The position numbers and the translations under genes are program-made. Below, piece by piece: positions 7,893 through 17,453 of a stretch of 64,000 bases of DNA. Source of the DNA: Gammaproteobacteria bacterium (GTDB taxonomy: Bacteria > Pseudomonadota > Gammaproteobacteria > Pseudomonadales > Pseudohongiellaceae); contig JAHEGE010000006.1 of assembly GCA_024639905.1 (NCBI GenBank), positions 1 to 64,000 on the forward strand, in the 5' to 3' direction. How positions within the stretch are numbered: position 1 is the first letter of the stretch; each line of letters starts with the position of its first letter. Below the pieces are notes generated by a model that was not told the origin of the DNA, did not search any database, and worked only from the letters and a program-made list of their open reading frames with translations.

Positions 7893-9065
7893 CTATTGCG
7901 GGACATAAGGGCGTTTTACGATCAGCGTAGGATCTGCGCCGGATTTCGGTGATAGCATCTGCGGCCGGCCAGCTTGATTGTCTGTGCCGTAAAGATTGCC
8001 CTCATCGTCAACCGATAATGAATGCATCTCGATCCAAAAGTCTGGTCCCTCCGTGGGCAGATTCCAGCTGTATTTCCGCGTCCCATCGAGATTGAATTGC
8101 ACGATCTTGGGCGGATTAAGATCGGTGACCCAGGCGCTGTCCTCGCTCACCGTAATGTCCAGTGGCATGCCTAACCCACCCCAGGTGGTGACATACTCGT
8201 AGTTCGGATATTGGGCGGAATCGCGCGCCGCCGTCTGCTGGAACACTTTGACGTCAAGGTTGTCACGGTCTAATGCGTAGAGTCGCTCATCAGGACCTAG
8301 CGCTAGGGCGTGGACACTGCTGAATTGATGCGCTTCTTTCCCGCGTTCGCCGAACTGAGAATGGAAGCTACCATCCGCGTTGCGAACGACTATGCGGGTG
8401 TTGCGCAGTCCATCTGCGATGAGGAATTTGCCGTCGGGCAGGAAGGCGACGTCCTGCGGTTGCGCGTAGTGGGTCTCATCTTCGCCGGCGATGTTTTTTT
8501 CACCGAGGGTCATCAGGAGATTTTCGCCGTCATTAGAGAACACGTAGATGATGTGCCCCGTTTCGTCTATTAACCAGAGCCGCTTCTCATCATCGTACGG
8601 ACTCATTCGGATGCGGTGAGGGCCGGGGCCGTCGGTGCCGGTGAACAGGTGATCCCATTGATCCCATACTTCGAGTAGCTCGCCGTCGGCATTGATGACA
8701 TACAGGCAATTTTGCCAAACGCGTCCGCGTCCGCGGAGGACGTTCCAGCCGAGTGAGCCTGCGAAGCTAGTGTATTCCGATGGAATCGGGTTCGGCAACT
8801 CAGTCTCGCCTCGTTGGAGGACGAAGATGCGCTCTTGTGACTCTACGTAGACACCCGAGGTGCCGCCCCAAGAAAAGCCGGGTTCGGCGAATGGCTGCAT
8901 CCAGGTCTCGGTATTAAAATTGTAGGGGGAGGGGCCTCTGCTGGCGTCTTCCGCGGCTATCGCCGTCGAACACAACGAAGCCGCGGTTACCGCTGCGACG
9001 AGTCCGCGCCTCAACTTGGCGGGTAAGGAAAAAGAATGGGGCAAAGTGTGTTGAATGCGAGTCAT
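7893..9065 (-). CDS. Secreted NHL-repeat beta-propeller protein
   Basis: An exported protein of about 390 residues. The ATG chosen (MTRIQ) has GGAGA 7 nt upstream and gives a standard signal peptide ending STAIAAED; a longer frame upstream would encode a poor leader. The mature part holds NHL/propeller repeats, for example QPQDVAFLPDGKFLIADGLRNTRIV, VHALALGPDERLYALDRDNLDVKVF, PLDITVSEDSAWVTDLNPPKIVQF and SLSVDDEGNLYGTDN (each given in part), as in peptidyl-hydroxyglycine lyase-like proteins. No catalytic residues could be assigned. It follows the FG-GAP lipoprotein gene on the same strand by 124 nt, and both are probably periplasmic or surface proteins. Function unknown. Confidence 0.82.
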   Translation of the reverse strand: MTRIQHTLPHSFSLPAKLRRGLVAAVTAASLCSTAIAAEDASRGPSPYNFNTETWMQPFAEPGFSWGGTSGVYVESQERIFVLQRGETELPNPIPSEYTSFAGSLGWNVLRGRGRVWQNCLYVINADGELLEVWDQWDHLFTGTDGPGPHRIRMSPYDDEKRLWLIDETGHIIYVFSNDGENLLMTLGEKNIAGEDETHYAQPQDVAFLPDGKFLIADGLRNTRIVVRNADGSFHSQFGERGKEAHQFSSVHALALGPDERLYALDRDNLDVKVFQQTAARDSAQYPNYEYVTTWGGLGMPLDITVSEDSAWVTDLNPPKIVQFNLDGTRKYSWNLPTEGPDFWIEMHSLSVDDEGNLYGTDNQAGRPQMLSPKSGADPTLIVKRPYVPQ

Positions 9066-9189
9066 GTCGTCTCTCCGGCGGCTTAATAAGCATCGAAGAT
9101 AACAAGAACCTACGGAGACGCCAAGGAAAACAGCTGCATAGGCGAAGTCGCGAGGAGGATCTCGGCTAAACCGAAGAGACGAGCTGGAT

Positions 9190-10746
9190 CTATTCTGGTG
9201 AGAAGGGTAGCGGCATCTCTGGGCTCTCCGATGCTCGGGCAGGCGTGAAACGCTGCTGGGGGCCTGGGCGTCGACGTTGCTCCAACCAAAAGACTCCATC
9301 GTAGGGCGCGCTGTTACCGCGCGTGCCATAGAGATCGAGGTCACCATCTTCGTCGATGTCGCTCACGACAAATTTGTCGAACATTCCTCGCTTGCGCCTC
9401 GACACGTCATGCCGGCGCCACTGGTTCGTTGGCGCAGCGCCTGGGTTCTCGAACCATGCAAGCCTGCCTAGCGCGTCGCTTGCCTCTACGTCGCCGTCAT
9501 CCTCCCTTGACCCACTGCTATAGCTGCCAACGAAGGTATCTAAATCGCCATCGCCATCAATATCGGCGACGCTAATGCCGGTAACCGAGTCGGGGGCAAT
9601 CGACCCTATTGGGTGGCTAACCCATGCTGCATCCTTGATGGCTGGTTGCTGTAACCAGGCCAAAGTGCTCGGCAGGGTTGCGGTCCCGATCGCCGTAATG
9701 ATGTCGAGCCGACCATCGCCATCAATATCTGCATAATCGAGGTTAAAACCAGCGGCGCTGCCCCCCACAAGCCCTATCGCATGTTCGATGAAGTTGAACG
9801 CCCCCATCGCGCTTCGATTCTCGAACCAAACGAGCCGGTTTTCGCCGCGCGTACCAACGACGATGTCGAGATCGCCATCGCCGTCGAGATCAACCGGCTG
9901 GGAGTTTTGCGGGACGCTGTAATAGCCAAGCTCGGTCTCCGACCAGTTGCTGGCAACAAGGGGGTCGCCTTTAACGGAAAAGACTGAGACCGGCGTCGAG
10001 CGCGCGAAGTCCTCTGGCCCCGGTCGCTGTGCGCCTTTGTTCGCGGCGATAGCCTCTGGTCTGCCGTCTGCATCGAGGTCGGCGAAGAACACGCGTATAT
10101 AGGAGCCATTTCCGCGGGTCATTGGCAGGACAAGGCGCTGCCAAGCGCTGGCATCGCGGGCGCCCGATGCGCCTGGGTTTTGTAGGTACAGCAGGTGTGA
10201 GAGCTCGGCTGCGACGATCACGTCAAGGAAACCATCGCCGTTGACATCGGCGATGTCGGCGTCCTCAGGAGCTGGGACCTCTGTGCCCTCGGCGAGGGTG
10301 ATATTTGTCCAGTTCAAGCTGCCAGGCAACCGGAATGCGATGCGGACATGGCCCTCGGCGTCGGGGATATAGTCGGGATCGAATTCGCTGGAGTCATACT
10401 CGCTGTCCGATTCGTGAACCGATACGATATCGTCAAAACCGTCCCCATCGATGTCGCCAACTACTAACCCATCGCTGCCGCTCAATCCGAATCCAGCCAC
10501 AACGGGGTCATCGATAATGTGTTCAACCCACGCGATGCTTTCGCCAGTGGATGCCGTGGCCTGGGTGGGTAGCTCGCCTAAGCCTAAACTCGCGGTCGAG
10601 GCTGCCGTGGACTCAGCCTCATTGTTCGGGGCGGGGGTGCAGCCGAGTAGTGAGATAAGGTAGGCGACCCCGAGGCAGCGCCACGTCGATTGGCGTGAGA
10701 CTAACGCACGGTTATGCGTGAGTGGATTCCCGTTCTGTTGAGTCAT
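9190..10746 (-). CDS. FG-GAP/VCBS-repeat lipoprotein
   Basis: A predicted lipoprotein of 518 residues with the lipobox SLLGC near residue 36, so it would be anchored at the outer membrane or cell surface. The body is a seven-bladed FG-GAP type propeller with at least six calcium-binding repeats of the form DxDGDGxxD, seen in VGDIDGDGFDDIV, IADVNGDGFLDVI, PVDLDGDGDLDIV, YADIDGDGRLDII, VADIDGDGDLDTF and VSDIDEDGDLDLY. Such proteins are structural or bind ligands; some are polysaccharide-associated. A linker rich in Ala, Ser and Thr follows the lipidated cysteine. The neighbour downstream is another secreted propeller. Substrate unknown. Confidence 0.85.
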   Translation of the reverse strand: MTQQNGNPLTHNRALVSRQSTWRCLGVAYLISLLGCTPAPNNEAESTAASTASLGLGELPTQATASTGESIAWVEHIIDDPVVAGFGLSGSDGLVVGDIDGDGFDDIVSVHESDSEYDSSEFDPDYIPDAEGHVRIAFRLPGSLNWTNITLAEGTEVPAPEDADIADVNGDGFLDVIVAAELSHLLYLQNPGASGARDASAWQRLVLPMTRGNGSYIRVFFADLDADGRPEAIAANKGAQRPGPEDFARSTPVSVFSVKGDPLVASNWSETELGYYSVPQNSQPVDLDGDGDLDIVVGTRGENRLVWFENRSAMGAFNFIEHAIGLVGGSAAGFNLDYADIDGDGRLDIITAIGTATLPSTLAWLQQPAIKDAAWVSHPIGSIAPDSVTGISVADIDGDGDLDTFVGSYSSGSREDDGDVEASDALGRLAWFENPGAAPTNQWRRHDVSRRKRGMFDKFVVSDIDEDGDLDLYGTRGNSAPYDGVFWLEQRRRPGPQQRFTPARASESPEMPLPFSPE

Positions 10747-10947
10747 GGGCTGTTTCGCTCTATGTCGCTAATGCGGTTGAATTGGGGCTCCGCGATGAGT
10801 GCGCTTAAGCTGGGCGTGATTTGCGAAAGTGATTCAGGAGCCCGCAGAGTTGGAGGGATGCTAACAGTGACTTCAGCGCGGTTAAAGCTCGCCATGCGGC
10901 GCCGTTAAGCGATTCTAATCAGGGCGTCATTCCTTTATCATGCTTGC

Positions 10948-12249
10948 ATGAAAAATTTATCCGCATGTCCCTCGCTTAATTCGATTCTGATCCCTGCTCT
11001 TGCATCGACGGTCGCGGTCTTGGCGGCCCCGTCACGGTCGCTTCACTTTTTCGTCTTCGGCAGCCTTCTGTTGTTTGCGTCGTCACAAAACCTCGCCGCC
11101 GACTCCGCTGGTGAAGGGCGCTTGAGTTTCGACGCCTGGGTTGAAGAGCTTCGCAGCGAAGCCTTGTCGCTGGGTATTAGGGCCGAGACGCTGACTGCGC
11201 TCGACAGCCTCGAGGCGCCGCTAGAGAAGGTGCTTGAATACGACAACGCGCAACCAGAGTTCGTGCAGACATTTACTCGTTATATCGACCTGCGAGTAAC
11301 GGATCAGCAGGTGGCGAGAGGGCAGGCCCTGCTTGAGGAGCATGCTGAGCTGCTTTCTCAAGTGCAAAGCACTTATAACGTCCAACCCCATTACCTAGCC
11401 GCTTTTTGGGCTATTGAGAGTAATTTCGGTCGCGCGACCGGTGGGTTCTCCGTGCTTCAGGCGTTGGCGACACTCGCGTATGACCCACGCCGCGCGGAAT
11501 TCTTTCGAGAGCAGCTGCTTATCGCACTGCGTATCCTCGACGCGGGCCACATCAGCCCAGAGCGCATGACCGGTTCGTGGGCAGGAGCTATGGGGCAACT
11601 GCAATTTATGCCTAATGTCTTTTTCAGCTATGGCGTCGATGGCGACGGCGATGGACGCGTCGATATCTGGAATAGCTTGCCTGACATTTTTCATTCTGCG
11701 GCAAACTTTCTGAGCCAGTCAGGATGGAAGGGTGATGAGCGATGGGGAAGGGAGGTGCTCCTGCCCAATGACTTCGATTTTGCGCTCACCGGCTTAAACG
11801 AGAGGCGCAGTCTCGCTGGCTGGGAGCAGCTCGGGGTTAAGCAAGTCTCGGGAGCGGCCCTACCTCGTGCAGAGATGCAAGCATCGGTCATTATTCCCGC
11901 CGGGGCAGAGGGGCCTGCATTCCTCGCGTATAACAACTATCGGGCAACCCTTGCCTATAACCCGTCGACTTTCTACGCGCTGACGGTAGGGCATCTGGCC
12001 GACCGATTCAGTGGCGGCGGCGCGATTCAGAGGATGCCGATTAACGAGCAGCCGATGAGTCTGGCTGATGTGAGGCGCCTGCAAGAGCTGCTTAATGCCG
12101 CCGGATTCGATTCGGGAGAGCCCGATGGCCGCGTTGGTAGCAGAACTAGAGCCGCAATCAGGGCGTATCAGCAGCAAAGCGGCTTGCGGATGGATGCTTA
12201 CGCGTCGAAAACATTGCTCGACCGCCTCGCAGACGAAGCGAGTTTATAG
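10948..12249 (+). CDS. Lytic murein transglycosylase with peptidoglycan-binding domain
   Basis: An exported murein hydrolase of 433 residues. An N-terminal hydrophobic leader ends near ASSQNLAAD at residue 50. An MltB-like catalytic domain (TIGR02283 type) follows, with the catalytic glutamate E157 in FWAIESNFG and the supporting motifs SWAGAMGQLQFMP and DGDGDGRVDIWNS. A C-terminal PG_binding_1 module lies at about 370-430 (LLNAAGFDSGEPDG, RAAIRAYQQQSGL). It cleaves the MurNAc-GlcNAc bond to give 1,6-anhydro-muropeptides during wall turnover. No lipobox is seen. The gene is divergent from the FG-GAP lipoprotein across a 200-nt gap in which I see no gene. Confidence 0.92.
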   Translation: MKNLSACPSLNSILIPALASTVAVLAAPSRSLHFFVFGSLLLFASSQNLAADSAGEGRLSFDAWVEELRSEALSLGIRAETLTALDSLEAPLEKVLEYDNAQPEFVQTFTRYIDLRVTDQQVARGQALLEEHAELLSQVQSTYNVQPHYLAAFWAIESNFGRATGGFSVLQALATLAYDPRRAEFFREQLLIALRILDAGHISPERMTGSWAGAMGQLQFMPNVFFSYGVDGDGDGRVDIWNSLPDIFHSAANFLSQSGWKGDERWGREVLLPNDFDFALTGLNERRSLAGWEQLGVKQVSGAALPRAEMQASVIIPAGAEGPAFLAYNNYRATLAYNPSTFYALTVGHLADRFSGGGAIQRMPINEQPMSLADVRRLQELLNAAGFDSGEPDGRVGSRTRAAIRAYQQQSGLRMDAYASKTLLDRLADEASL

Positions 12250-12297
12250 GCTAATAACGGCGAATATGTTCGACTACGACGAGCTTGAGAGGAAACC

Positions 12298-13356
12298 ATG
12301 ACCCTGGCGTCAATTGATTCAGTAACAGGTAATGCCAATAGCCACGCGCAAGCACAGCGATCGGAAGTCGAAGATCGGAAGCTTGTGCATTTCCGGCGCA
12401 TGGCATGGATAACCATCGCCGCGGTTTATGTCCTAATTTTGGTCGGTGCCAGCGTGCGCGCTTCCGGTTCTGGTATGGGCTGTCCTGACTGGCCTACCTG
12501 CTTTGGGCAATGGATTCCGCCTATCAGCGAAGCGCAGCTCCCCTCTAACTACCAAGAAATTTATGCCGCTCGCGGCTACGCCGAGACTCGTTTTAACGTC
12601 GTCAAGACGTGGACGGAATACATGAACCGCCTGCTCGGTGTGTCGATAGGGTTATTGATCTTTGCGACAGCGATTCTGTCGTGGCGAGTACGAAATACGG
12701 ATGCCAGCATCGCCCGCGCATCGATAGCCGCATTCTTGATGGTGGGTTTTCAAGGCTGGCTGGGCAGTCGCGTGGTCGCCGCCAATTTAATGCCTGGGCT
12801 CATTACGCTGCATATGCTTGTGGCACTCGCTATCGTTGGCACGCTTCTTTTTGCCGTGGCGCAGGCGCGCCGAGGGATAATGGCCTCGGCATCGGTCGCG
12901 GGCATAGACCCACGCTTTACGAAGTGGCTTTACATAGTCCTCGCTTTAACAATCCTCCAAGTCGCTATGGGCACACAGGTGCGAGAGATGACTGACTTTA
13001 TTAGCCGGCTTCAAGGTGAAGAGATGAGGTCGAGTTGGATCGACGCCATGCCGTGGTTCTTCTATGTGCACCGCAGTTTCTCAGCGGTGGTGTTATTCAG
13101 TAATCTCTGGCTCGCGAGACTGCTCGTCGTGTCTCTTGGATGGGGGCATGCGATTACTCGGATGACGCTAGCCATGGTTGCGGTGATCGTCCTTGCTGTG
13201 ATCTCCGGCGCGACCCTTGGGCATTTAGGGATGCCTGCGTTAGTCCAGCCGACCCACTTACTAGCCGCCTCTCTGCTATTCGGATTGCAGTTTTTAATCT
13301 GGATGAGCTTTCGTCATGCCCGCGATGGCGGACAGCATTCGGTACCAAGCGTATGA
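12298..13356 (+). CDS. ctaA: Haem A synthase, CtaA/Cox15 family
   Basis: An inner-membrane protein of 352 residues with eight predicted helices that oxidises the C8 methyl group of haem O to make haem A for aa3-type cytochrome oxidases. Family motifs are GASVRASGSGMGCPDWPTCFG near residue 50 (shown in part), EYMNRLLG, a VGFQGWLGSRVVA block, THMLVA-like histidines in LITLHMLVA, and HRSFSAVV. The gene overlaps the next one by an ATGA stop-start, so they are translationally coupled. No cta subunit genes or ctaB are present in the window. Confidence 0.93.
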   Translation: MTLASIDSVTGNANSHAQAQRSEVEDRKLVHFRRMAWITIAAVYVLILVGASVRASGSGMGCPDWPTCFGQWIPPISEAQLPSNYQEIYAARGYAETRFNVVKTWTEYMNRLLGVSIGLLIFATAILSWRVRNTDASIARASIAAFLMVGFQGWLGSRVVAANLMPGLITLHMLVALAIVGTLLFAVAQARRGIMASASVAGIDPRFTKWLYIVLALTILQVAMGTQVREMTDFISRLQGEEMRSSWIDAMPWFFYVHRSFSAVVLFSNLWLARLLVVSLGWGHAITRMTLAMVAVIVLAVISGATLGHLGMPALVQPTHLLAASLLFGLQFLIWMSFRHARDGGQHSVPSV

Positions 13357-14624
13357 GTAGTGTAGCGAGCAGTCTTAGCCCGGCGAAAGAATTCGAACTG
13401 ATCGTCTTCGGAGCAACGAGCTTCGTTGGCAAGATACTGTGTCATTATCTGTGTAACGAATACCAAGAACCAAACCTGCGGTGGGCGATGGCGGCGCGCT
13501 CAGGCGAAAAACTCGCGGCCTTGCAGGCCGAGCTGGGCCCGAATGCCGCTGCGATACCACTACTTGTAGCCGAGTCTTCGGATACGCAGTCGCTCGAGGC
13601 TCTCTGCCAGCGGACCGAACTTATTATCTCGACGGTGGGACCCTATGCGCTCTATGGGGAGCAACTCGTTGCAGCCTGTGCGCGCGCCGGTGTCGACTAT
13701 TGTGATTTAACCGGTGAACCGCAGTGGATTAGGCGGATGATAGAACGCTACGAACCCGCTGCTCAGAAAAGCGGCGCGCGCATCGTTCACAGTTGCGGTT
13801 TCGACTCTATTCCTTCAGATATGGGTGTGAAGTATTTACAGCAGGCTGCTGAGTCGGCGTTTGGCGTCCGCTGTAATCGAATTAAGATGCGCGTTGTCAA
13901 AATGAAGGGTGGTGCCTCCGGAGGCACTGTCGCCAGCGGTCTCAATGTCTATCGAGAAGCCGCTAAAGACCCAGCCCTTCGAGCTGAACTGCGGGATATG
14001 TACTCGCTATGCCCGCCAGGGCACAGTTTTACGGCGCGCCAGCCTAGCGTGAATGTCGAATTCGATGAAGACTCGGGCTCGTGGGCTGCGCCGTTTATTA
14101 TGGCCTCGATTAATACGCGTATTGTGCTGAGATCGAATGCTCTATGGCCTGGTCACTACGCAACAGACTTCGTTTATGACGAGGCCTTATTGATGGGTGC
14201 CGGCGAAAAGGGGCATAAGGCAGCGAAACGGCTTGCGTTGGGCATGAAGTGGGGGATGTTCGCTATGGCAATTTCGCCATTGAGGGCTCTCGCACAGCGA
14301 CTTTTTTTGCCTAAACCTGGAGAGGGGCCAACGCCTGAGCAGCAGCTGCAGGGTATGTACGATCTACAGTTTGTCGGCACGACTCCATCAGGCGATCGCA
14401 TCGTAACTCGGGTAACGGGTGATAGAGACCCGGGTTATGGATCAACTGCCAAGATGCTTGCGCAAGCTGGGATTAGCTTGCGGCGTGACGTTGATCAAGG
14501 AGAGATTGGCGGAGGATTCTGGACAACAGCGACCGTGTTTAATTCACGTTTCCTCGCTCGCTTGCAGGAGCATGCAGGGCTGACGTTCTCTGTATTGGAG
14601 ACGGAGCGCGGCACTAAAAAGTGA
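13353..14624 (+). CDS. Saccharopine-dehydrogenase-like oxidoreductase
   Basis: A protein of about 423 residues of the saccharopine dehydrogenase NADP-binding superfamily (SCCPDH or trans-acting enoyl reductase group). The Rossmann motif is VFGATSFVGKILCHYL, followed by ISTVGPYALYGE and DLTGEPQWIRRMI, all usual for this family. The ATG overlaps the ctaA stop as ATGA. The reading frame is open further upstream but inside ctaA, so that extension is rejected. Its 3' end overlaps the convergent porin gene by 11 nt. Members have been linked to lipid reduction, but the substrate cannot be told from sequence. Confidence 0.87.
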   Translation: MSSVASSLSPAKEFELIVFGATSFVGKILCHYLCNEYQEPNLRWAMAARSGEKLAALQAELGPNAAAIPLLVAESSDTQSLEALCQRTELIISTVGPYALYGEQLVAACARAGVDYCDLTGEPQWIRRMIERYEPAAQKSGARIVHSCGFDSIPSDMGVKYLQQAAESAFGVRCNRIKMRVVKMKGGASGGTVASGLNVYREAAKDPALRAELRDMYSLCPPGHSFTARQPSVNVEFDEDSGSWAAPFIMASINTRIVLRSNALWPGHYATDFVYDEALLMGAGEKGHKAAKRLALGMKWGMFAMAISPLRALAQRLFLPKPGEGPTPEQQLQGMYDLQFVGTTPSGDRIVTRVTGDRDPGYGSTAKMLAQAGISLRRDVDQGEIGGGFWTTATVFNSRFLARLQEHAGLTFSVLETERGTKK

Positions 14625-16029
14625 ATTCGGCACCTCCATAGGCGAACACGGAGTTTTTCTCCTGGAAGCCCTTGGGTTTGTAGAAAACTGTCCCGACCTC
14701 CACGCGCACGCTACGAGGGATGACGTCCCAGCGAGCACGCAGGTCCAGGTGCTGTCCCATATAGCTTCCCACCTCGCCGCTGAGATCTTTTTGCTTCGTG
14801 CGGCCCAGCGAATCGCGCTTGTCCGCGAGCCAGAAGTGTCGGTAAGAGGCCATAAGATTCAGGCCTTGCGCTGGGTTGAAGCTAGCCCTCACGCCGGGCG
14901 TAATGATGTTGCTTGCATTGAACACGCCGTAAAAGCCTGTAGGGCCGTACGCGAAGGCGGTCACGCCAAAAAGTTGATTAAAGCGTTCTTGGCGATTGGG
15001 GGTGAAGGCATCGTTGCCGCTGCCGTAGTCGACTTCGAAAAGCACTCTTAAGCGTGAAGGCACAGAGAAACTGTAGCCCAGTTCAAAGAACGCGTAATGT
15101 GCTCGGTGGTCGCCTCGCCTAATGACAGCCTCTGCGTCGAGCATCGCGTTGTCGCCGCGCTGCAGAACGCCCTCTAGCTCGAAATCGAACGCGCCCGGCT
15201 GCGCTCGAACCTCGGCTCGAAAGCCTAGTGTGTCGATAGTGGAATCCAAAACGGTGGCGCTCTTCTCTCGCAGTGAGAAGAAATACGCTTCTGTTCTTAG
15301 CCCTTCGAAATACCCGCTCACAAGACCTGCCAGCGGCGCGGGCTGGGTCGTGAATACGCCGTAGAAGCGGCGGTCGCTGCTCGACCGGTCCCATTCGAAA
15401 TCGTTCTCCAATACCGATGCTTTATCACTTGGCAGGCGCTGAACTGGCTGCGTGGCGAGGAGGGCGACGCTGTTGCCGCTCGGTGCGGTGTGCTTAAGCT
15501 CGAGGCCGTCGAAAGCATTGAAGGTGTTGCGGTAGATGGGGCGTGCGATAAGTCGGCGGCTGCCATAGTCTGTAGTGAAACGCCCGAGCTTTAGCGTCGT
15601 ATCCTTTGAGCCTAAGTCGAGGCGTACGCTCGCATTCTGGATATCGAGACTATTCACGTCGCCTGTTCCGACGATGCCGTCTGGATCTGCAAAATCCTGA
15701 CGCGCGTCCATGATTTCGAGCTGCCACAATCTTCCGTCTTTTTTGTATGTGGCATCGAGACGCGTGCGTAGGGTAAAAATTTGATCGTTGGCTGTGCCTT
15801 TGCGAAGAGAGTTGCGCGCATTCTCAAACCTGCTGCGGATCGCGCCGGTTAATGAAAATCCAGTGGGCAGTGCGACTTCTTCTGCAAGTCGCCAAGGCGA
15901 GGATTCCGCGGCTTGCGAATTCACGGTAGCCAGCAGCGTTGCGCACACCAATGCCAGGAACAGGGGCAATACTCGGCGCCGCGCTGCTGTGTTGTCCTTG
16001 CGACTTTGCACTTCAGGCATTGAATACAT
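14614..16029 (-). CDS. Alginate-export-type outer-membrane porin
   Basis: A beta-barrel outer-membrane protein of about 471 residues of the alginate_export (AlgE-like) family. A signal peptide ends VNSQAAESS, and the barrel has the typical opening SLTGAIRSRFENARNSL (in part) with TLRTRLDATYKKDG, LKLGRFTTDYGSRRLIA and NTFNAFDGLELKH. The C-terminal strand ends in Phe (GGAEFTF), as expected for BAM insertion. I prefer the ATG at 16029, which has AAGAAGAG upstream; a more upstream ATG would add 21 non-signal residues. No alginate synthesis genes are nearby, so the substrate may be another sugar or an organic acid. A 10-base C-run lies about 100 nt upstream. Confidence 0.85.
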   Translation of the reverse strand: MYSMPEVQSRKDNTAARRRVLPLFLALVCATLLATVNSQAAESSPWRLAEEVALPTGFSLTGAIRSRFENARNSLRKGTANDQIFTLRTRLDATYKKDGRLWQLEIMDARQDFADPDGIVGTGDVNSLDIQNASVRLDLGSKDTTLKLGRFTTDYGSRRLIARPIYRNTFNAFDGLELKHTAPSGNSVALLATQPVQRLPSDKASVLENDFEWDRSSSDRRFYGVFTTQPAPLAGLVSGYFEGLRTEAYFFSLREKSATVLDSTIDTLGFRAEVRAQPGAFDFELEGVLQRGDNAMLDAEAVIRRGDHRAHYAFFELGYSFSVPSRLRVLFEVDYGSGNDAFTPNRQERFNQLFGVTAFAYGPTGFYGVFNASNIITPGVRASFNPAQGLNLMASYRHFWLADKRDSLGRTKQKDLSGEVGSYMGQHLDLRARWDVIPRSVRVEVGTVFYKPKGFQEKNSVFAYGGAEFTF

Positions 16030-16128
16030 AACTCTTCTTGCTCCAGTTTCCGCTGTCCACGTTTCGCTTAGCCGCAGGCTTGGCAGGGTCATAGCCGATC
16101 ATCATACGCGACGCACCACTCCAATTCA

Positions 16129-16138
16129 CCCCCCCCCC
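16129..16138. repeat. Homopolymeric C10 tract in an intergenic region
   Basis: Ten consecutive C residues lie between the divergent porin and AraC-regulator genes, about 70 nt before the regulator start. Tracts of this length are prone to slippage and, when inside promoters, can vary expression. Here this is only a possibility. Confidence 0.6.
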
Positions 16139-16206
16139 TCTCGTCTAGCGCGAGCTGTGGTGGTAGTCTTAGGCAGCTGCGCTGAGGATTTAAGCGCTAT
16201 TCAGGA

Positions 16207-17289
16207 ATGAGTCTATTCATGCTTCTCTTTGCCGCTCAACTCGTCGCGATTTTTAGTGTTCTATTACTTGCCGTCGGTTACCTTAAAACAGATCCTCGGG
16301 CTGCCAGTACACGGGTGTTCGGGCTGATAGCCTTGTTCGTAGCCTTTTATCTAGTCAACGGCATGTCGGGGCCGAACATCGCAGCCGAGTACCGGATAGA
16401 CTTGGGCTATTGGCAACCGCTAATCGGCATAAGCAGCAGCAGTATCTCCGGCTTATTCATGCTTTATTGCTATTTTATCTTCCAGGAAGACAAGCGCTTT
16501 CCCCAATTGCTGGCAATAGCCTTCGCTGGGCAAGTGGTTCTGGAGCTGCTTCTTACGCTGATTTCGCTGCGTTCTTCTGCTGAATTATTCGGGGCAGCCT
16601 CGACCCTCGCAACTGCCCTCGATCTCCTTCAACTCGCGTTCGTAGGGTTGGCTATTTACTGGACATTTTCGGGCTGGAATGCGGACCTCGTCGAAGATAG
16701 GCGCGTTTTTCGCTGGTTCGTGATTGGTGTCCAGGGTGCGCTGATATTTTTCGTCTTGTTCCTCGAGAGCTTCCTTTTGCCGGAAGGCTCTCAGGCTACA
16801 GCGGGGGTTGAAGCAGTTATTGTGTATGCGATAGCTTGTTTGGCATTAGCGATGTTGATGGTGTCGATGAAATTTGATTACGTGTCGCTGTCGCAGGTCA
16901 TTCGCAAAGTAACGGTTAGGGAAGCCGAGGTTAGCGAGTCGATGAAGGCGCCGTTCGACATCGCGAGCTTCAATGCCGCATTTCGTGACGGATTTCTCTA
17001 TCGCGAGGCAGGGCTTACGATAGCGGTACTCGCGGCAAAATTAGGCATGCCGGAATACAAGCTGCGTGCCTTCATTCATCAGGAACTCGGATTTAGGAAC
17101 TTTAACGCGATGCTGCATGTCTACCGCATCGCGGAGGCGAGCGAGATACTTGCCGATGCGTCGAAGTCTAGCCTACCTATCTTAACGATCGCGTTGTCTG
17201 TTGGTTATCAGTCCATTACTCCTTTTAATAACGCCTTCCGCGAGCTTAAGGGGACGACCCCATCCGAGTTTCGCAAAGCTGCGAGCTGA
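16207..17289 (+). CDS. Membrane-anchored AraC-family transcriptional regulator
   Basis: A protein of 360 residues with six or seven N-terminal membrane helices (residues 1-230) and a C-terminal AraC-type double helix-turn-helix (about 255-358). The C-terminal motif ILTIALSVGYQSITPFNNAFRELKGTTPSEFR (in part) is the classical second HTH. This membrane-plus-AraC architecture occurs in many proteobacteria, but its signals are mostly unknown. The gene lies 164 nt upstream of the DUF6644 operon on the same strand and diverges from the porin, so either could be its target. Confidence 0.88.
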   Translation: MSLFMLLFAAQLVAIFSVLLLAVGYLKTDPRAASTRVFGLIALFVAFYLVNGMSGPNIAAEYRIDLGYWQPLIGISSSSISGLFMLYCYFIFQEDKRFPQLLAIAFAGQVVLELLLTLISLRSSAELFGAASTLATALDLLQLAFVGLAIYWTFSGWNADLVEDRRVFRWFVIGVQGALIFFVLFLESFLLPEGSQATAGVEAVIVYAIACLALAMLMVSMKFDYVSLSQVIRKVTVREAEVSESMKAPFDIASFNAAFRDGFLYREAGLTIAVLAAKLGMPEYKLRAFIHQELGFRNFNAMLHVYRIAEASEILADASKSSLPILTIALSVGYQSITPFNNAFRELKGTTPSEFRKAAS

Positions 17290-17453
17290 GTCTGGTCGCG
17301 ACAGAATGCGGCTAAACTGATCTAGGTTAGCGACGTGATAGCAGTGCTGCGCTAGCCTCGTAGCTAGTAGCCAGGCGGGGGGCGCTAAGGTATTCTTGCG
17401 CGGTTTTATAGAAAAGTATTATCTGCTTAGCACAATCGAGAGGGAGAAGGGCT

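Noticed and set aside
13140..13352. Upstream extension of the saccharopine-dehydrogenase-like gene
   Set aside because: It overlaps ctaA completely, and the ATG in the ATGA overlap gives the normal N-terminus of the family.
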